NCBI RefSeq assembly: GCF_001625215.2
Contig: NC_030383.2
Span: forward strand, 6,026,779 to 6,090,778
DNA: 64,000 nucleotides
Origin: Daucus carota subsp. sativus
Taxonomy: Eukaryota > Streptophyta > Magnoliopsida > Apiales > Apiaceae
Direction: 5' to 3'
Of the stretch, positions 58,582 through 64,000 are shown one piece after another (the first letter of the stretch is position 1; every line of letters begins with the position of its first letter). The notes under the pieces are model-generated. The model saw nothing but the letters and a program-made list of their open reading frames with translations. It was not told the origin of the DNA and did no database searches. Both the position numbers and the translations under genes were made by a program.

Positions 58582-59696
58582 ATACTTTCTTTAAAATATC
58601 AAATCTTGAATTTTCAACTCCGAAATTATAATTTCTATACAGATACCTAAAATTAGGGTTTGATTGTGTTGTAGTTGCATATAATTTCCTGATTTGGAAA
58701 AATAGAAGTGGGAAATAGAGGAGAAAATAAACAAAAATTGTGGAAAATACAGATAAAGATACCATATAAATATAGGTGTGGTAGTTGTGTACAGCTCAAA
58801 TAAAATTGCGAGCGGATAAAAAGTTGAAAGCATTGTTTTTTATGGTAACTAGCTTCTTAACGGGTTGCTTTAAATTATATTTTTAATGTATGTTATATAT
58901 TTTTGTTCATTTTTTTAAATTGAGATTATTTGTATTAAAAAAATAATTTAAATTTTACATTTATTTATATTTTAAGTCATATTATCTTGATATCTAAATG
59001 TACACATATCCTCACATATTTATTAAAATATAAATATAAAAAATATACACAATTTAAATTTTTATTATATAATTAAATTGTCATTCACCTAAACTTATTG
59101 AGAATTTAATATAAAAAATAAGATTCTTAGCAAATCGGAGTCTTTATCGTATAGTTATATATTATATTTATAATTGATCTATTATATATATGTATATATA
59201 TATATATATATATAATTTTATTAAATCATAATAATTAAATATTCTTAAAATCGGTCAATTAATCGAATAACCGATAATAAGACGGATTTTTTTAATCCGA
59301 TTTGGCAAACTTTGCTTAAGTCGATGGTTAATTGATCAAAACTGGATTAGTCAGTCAAAAATCGGGTAGAATATTAAAATTTACAAAATTTGCGGGGAAA
59401 GTTTAAAATTTTAAAAATGATTAGATATACATATTATATATATATAATATTAAATTAATAAAACTATTTAAAATTTATATTTATTTGTATTTTAAGTCAT
59501 ATTATCTTGATGTCTAAATGTACATATATCCTCACTATTATGATATTTATTAAAATATAAAAAAATACACTATTTAAAATTTAATTATATAATTAAATTA
59601 TCACTCACCTAAAATTATTGAATGTTTGATGTAAACAATGAGATTCTTGTCGAATCAGAGTCTTTTCCGTATAGTAATATATTATATTTATAATTA

Positions 59697-59741
<45 letters not shown>

Positions 59742-59863
59742 ATTAAATCATAATAATTAAATATTCTAAAAATCGGCCGATTAACTAAATAATCGATATA
59801 TAGACGGATTTTTAATACGATTTGGTAAAATTCGGTTTATTTATTATTAAATCGTGATTATAA

Positions 59864-59902
<39 letters not shown>

Positions 59903-62262
59903 AAGTTTTAATTATAAGGTAATTAATGTATATTAATGATTAGACATTAATGATTAATAAATACGTTAGGATTAAAAGTCAATAATAACCTTTTATATAG
60001 TATATAAATATGTGTATGGACAAAGGGCAAATTTGACATTTCGAATTAAATTACTCAATCTTGCTCTATTAGATATATAATAGATGGGGGTGACGGGGTT
60101 GCGTAAAGCAAAACACTCGAGGACACCCCGGTATATTCGTCGGTTTCACATAAATTTTTCTGAGGTGAAAATAGTTGCTCGGGTCGGTTTCGAGAATTAG
60201 AATCGAATACAGATGAAATTTTTGAAAAAACTGATAACATTTCGAGAATACACTCTATATATTCATCGGTTTTTCCTAGATTTTTCTTGAATAAATCAAT
60301 TATTCGGATTGATTTTGAGAATCTGAATCTGAATACACGTGAAACATGATTTATATAATTTATAATTTAATTTCGTTCGGATGTTTTATTGTGGTTTATT
60401 AAAATTATACTAACAATATAAACTACACTCGTGAAATCGGTTTTTCTCGATATAAATTTTTGATTTCTATCTCGATTAATTTTGTACTTATACTTATGAT
60501 TTCTCATATACAATACTTTCATGTTATATAAAATCTAACAGAATATTTAGATAATAAACTAAATTGAATATTTAAAATTTTTATAAAAAAATACATGACA
60601 TAGACTTTTAAATCATATAAACAAGAATCAAACTTATTGATAAATTTAACAAAATTAATTTAGATTATAAAATAAATTGTATATTTAAAATCTTTTGTAA
60701 AAAATGCATGACATAAACTTTAAAATCATATAAACTCTAAGGTAAGTGAGATATCAAAGATCAAAGTTCGGTTATGAATTTTAAATTTATCTCACTCAAT
60801 TTACATAATTCAAAAGTCTATTCCACGTATGTTTTAATAAGGATTTCAAATATACAATTAATTTTATAATATGGAATTAATTTTTGCATAACATGAGAAT
60901 ATTATATGTGGAAAACCTTAATCACAGAATTGTCAGACATAAAAGTAAAAAAATATGATGATACCATTGAAAAAAGTCAATTCCACTAATGTGTCATAGA
61001 GAATATCTCTATAAATGATTGTACATAAACACAAAATCTGGAAGGAAAAAAAAAACTCCGCCCCTTTATATTTTTCTTGAAAGTTGCAGAGACTTTTATT
61101 GATTTTCACATATAAAAAGTTCTAAATCAGTCAATTTATTCTTATTTTTCAATAATATTCTTCCTCTAGTAAGGATATAATAAGTGCGTTTCAAGTAATT
61201 TAATTTTACAAATTTTATATATTATGTTACGGGTCCAATTTAGTCAATAGTTTTCGTCCACACCATTGAAGATGATCTTATATTTTTATTTCAACTATAT
61301 TTGACTATTTGTCGAACCTCTAAATAACTACAAGAATATTTCATATTATTTATTATCATATATAAAATATATATTTTCTATAATAATATAAAATAATAAT
61401 ATATTATTTTTAAAATATAATAACTGATTTCATCATAACACGACACCTTTCAAATTAAACAAATTTTATATCATTTTAGCATTAGACTCTAAAATAATTT
61501 CCATATATTCTCATTCATTAAAAAGTCTAAAGTACCGGATATTTTAGTATCTCGGCTAAACATAAATCTAAATACGTTAATGTAACAAACTTTCCTCGTA
61601 GCTTTACTAGAAATGCGAAAGTGCATAGATGACGCACTATTCAGACACAAGAGAAAGGACCAAACCGAGAGGGCGTAGAAAGAATGAGTTCCAAAACAAA
61701 CAATTTACTTGGTCTTACAGAAGTTAGAAGTTAGAACGATGTTTATTTCAAATTACTCGGGAGTCAATCCGTACGATGGATATAGTACTAAAATTTGGGA
61801 GAGTCAAAACTCAAAAGCACTCATATGTTACTCCTCTTAATCGACCGCGTACCAACTCCGGACGTCCTTCTTTTTACAACCTATGATTCTCGTGTTCCCT
61901 CGGTAATGAACTAATAATACAAAAAGTTAAAAATATAATCATACTAACAAGCTTTTTGTATTTTTTTTAATTTTTTTATAATAATTTATATAATATAAAT
62001 ATAAGAGTGGCGCTCAAATAGAATCACTACTTAAAATAAAAATTTAGAACCACTAAGGTTCTGCAACAAAATCGGTCAAAATATTAAAAATAGCAGGACA
62101 CTATAAAATTAAAAATAATCACATATATATATATATATTATAAATAATATTAAATTAATTCACTTGATCATTTGATTAATCATTCAAATTAATTACTAAT
62201 TTTCCGATTAATCAGTAATCGACGTCTGATTGGTGCTTATTCCCAATTTTTCACAACAATAC
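58582..62262. other. Intergenic, AT-rich with tandem duplications
   Basis: LUL-type gene promoter/5' UTR at the left. Further right are a ~520-bp tandem duplication (annotated separately), a diverged ~125-bp duplication around 60105-60345 (CGAGAATT..GAATCGAATACA versus GAGAATCTGAATCTGAATAC), another at 60545-60745 (ATACATGACATAGACTTT versus ATGCATGACATAAACTTT), and a decayed MITE-like block near 61245-61390. No gene was seen. Confidence 0.55.
58941..59838. repeat. Diverged 520-bp tandem duplication
   Basis: The copy at 58941-59310 is repeated at 59461-59838. Shared blocks include TTTTAAGTCATATTATCTTG, TATCCTCAC, TAATAATTAAATATTC and GACGGATTTTT. Each copy carries an (AT)n tract at the same internal place. 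Substitutions and small indels show it is not recent. Confidence 0.88.
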
Positions 62263-62658
62263 TTAGAGCATCTCCAACCATACAAACTCCCTAACTAAAA
62301 AATGAGTTGGCATTCTAAATATAAAAAATTTAGCCAATCTGCTGAAAAAATCATACTCCAACCACGTGAACCTGTTGTATATAATTTTAGCCAACCTCTC
62401 ATGGATGACTATATTTGTCGAACCTCTACAGGTCTGTAAGAAATCTGTAGGATGATTGCACATCATTTATTACCATATTAAACTGATATATTATATTTTA
62501 ACAGACTAAAATATTAATAACATTCTATTTTTAAATTATAACCAACCAATATAGCCAATATCATTGAAGTACAATGTCTTACAGATTCAGCAAATTTTAC
62601 AAAATGTCTTACATGTTCAATTTAACCAACGATTATAGCCAATACTGTTGGAGATGTT
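62263..62658. mobile_element. Tourist/Harbinger-like MITE
   Basis: The left end GAGCATCTCCAACCATA and right end TATAGCCAATACTGTTGGAGATG form imperfect inverted termini (CATCTCCAAC core), with TTA adjacent on both sides (62261-62263; 62656-62658), the usual Harbinger target. Internal TAGCCAA/TTGGC motifs repeat. The right terminus lacks the expected GCTC, so the exact edge is uncertain. Confidence 0.6.
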
Positions 62659-62937
62659 ACAGGTTATAGTAGCAAAAGAAGGAACTTTAATGAATCAAAT
62701 TATTCTTACTTAAAAAATAACATAACTTAATATATTAAACATAACTAGTTCAGAAAAAAAAAAGCTTATAACCCATGCAACATTTATTGAATTTTTGAAT
62801 ATTTTGATTTAATTGATAATAAAAAAATTTATTAGTTAACGTTGTATATTAAGGAGATCTCTAGAATAATATCACCCGGCAGATAAAACTTGATCGATCA
62901 ATAAAATTATTAATATTTTAATTTTAATATAATAATA

Positions 62938-62977
<40 letters not shown>

Positions 62978-64000
62978 TATACATATATGATATTGCTTTT
63001 GAGGTGATAAAATGGAGTAATTAAAAATAACATCAATGTATTTAGTTGAAACATATCATCAGTTGTATATTAATAATTATATATAATAATATTATCTTTT
63101 TATACATATGTTGCATGTGTTATATTTGGGAAATTGGTTTTTTAATTAGGATTCTGAAAAAAAAATACGTATTTTGGTCAAAAAGGGCAGTTGCTATGTT
63201 GTCTAATATTTTTTTTAAAAAAATTATATTTTTAGTTAAAAAATATAAAAAAATATTAATTTTATTCAAAAAGGACAATTGATTACAGATTACTCAAAAT
63301 TCGGTCCAAGTACCGACCAAAATTTTAATGTCCCGACTTAGATAGTTAGTACTGTATAGATATTATTCGCCACATGTCATTCACTCCATCCTCTTTTTTC
63401 ATACTTTTTTCATTATTTAACATGTATCTTAATATGTGTATAAAGTATATTTTTATAATTTATATTATGTTTTATAAGTTTGAATATAAATCTCCAATTT
63501 AAAAGAATTAAAATTATTTAAAAATTGTAATTTTTAAAATCTAAAAATATGCTTCCAAGTCGTCTGTTGCCGGAGTAAAGAACCGCGTGCGAGGAGGGAG
63601 GAATAAATTTTGTAAGAGAAATCCAAAATTTCTTTTACCTTAATTATTTAATAAGCAATAAAAATTCACTGTATAATTTACTTCTATGCAAGGGGTATCG
63701 AAGAATTTCGCGGGGGTTTTCATAATTACATGGAAAATGAACATATACGGTCCAAGTCCCAGCATCCACACGGTCATACGTACGACCATGACTCAGCAGC
63801 ATTCACAACTGAATTTGCGTTGCGCTATTTCCGATCCATGTCTTTCCATGGGTCTACAAAATGGAAGTGGTTATACTTTAGTAGTACTTATTCTTTTTGC
63901 TTAGTTTTATATTGATGTAATAAAATCTAATATGATATTCGAATATATTGGTCACAACTTCGATTCCGAGGATAGGAGAATTTGTATTATGTCTCCTCGT
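62659..64000. other. Intergenic, no gene seen
   Basis: AT-rich sequence containing a (GATA)n microsatellite. Open frames of 60-78 codons near 63046 and 63686 have no family signature. A GC-richer patch at 63690-63860 is unexplained. Confidence 0.5.
62941..62977. repeat. (GATA)n microsatellite
   Basis: Nine uninterrupted GATA units. Confidence 0.97.

Noticed and set aside
63686-63904. Overlapping 61-72 codon frames near the right edge in a GC-richer patch
   Set aside because: No family resemblance and no splice continuation seen. It could be part of a gene beyond the window but cannot be supported.
1-64000. tRNA, rRNA or snoRNA genes and CRISPR arrays
   Set aside because: No tRNA-like TTCGA arm with acceptor pairing, no rRNA segment and no spaced identical repeats were noticed. 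A covariance-model scan would be needed to exclude small ncRNAs.

Overview
This is a window of eudicot plant nuclear DNA. The evidence is AT-rich sequence, GT-AG introns, plant-specific families (P- and PLS-class PPR proteins, NAC, a miR172-regulated AP2 factor, a GT43 IRX9 protein) and abundant small DNA transposons. The lineage cannot be fixed from the sequence alone. An asterid, possibly Apiaceae, is a guess.

Left part (1-15.6 kb), gene-dense: a PLS/E-class PPR gene on minus, cut by the window edge (closest remembered relative At3g53360); an IRX9-type GT43 xylan glycosyltransferase on plus (3 exons); a TIM14/PAM18 J-protein gene on plus with an abnormal C-terminus; the RNase P/MRP subunit POP4/Rpp29 on plus (7 exons, first donor site abutting a large polypyrimidine microsatellite); and the intronless chloroplast PPR gene HCF152 on minus.

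Middle part (15.6-41 kb): an NF-YB histone-fold transcription factor on minus whose last exon-intron junction has been turned into a 42-bp minisatellite; a 3.3-kb solo LTR with a 5-bp target duplication; Stowaway-type MITEs; a 1.9-kb TIR element with a target duplication; a 10-exon AP2/TOE1-like gene with an intact miR172 site; a ribosomal protein L4 pseudogene scrap; and a 5'-truncated LINE.

Right part (41-64 kb): Mediator subunit MED4 on minus, with a 5'-UTR intron, divergent from an intronless diverged NAC gene on plus; a perfectly bounded foldback MULE-type MITE; an 8-exon RING-CH (RINGv) membrane E3 ligase on minus; and a LOG2/LUL-type N-myristoylated RING E3 ligase on minus with a hAT element in its first intron. 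The last 5.4 kb holds only AT-rich repeats, tandem duplications and a MITE.

The genes are unrelated neighbours (organelle RNA processing, cell wall, protein import, RNase P, transcription, ubiquitylation). No operon-like or cluster logic is visible. Spliced models were built by hand from splice signals, reading-frame continuity and family knowledge; all phases close exactly, but no transcript evidence was available.
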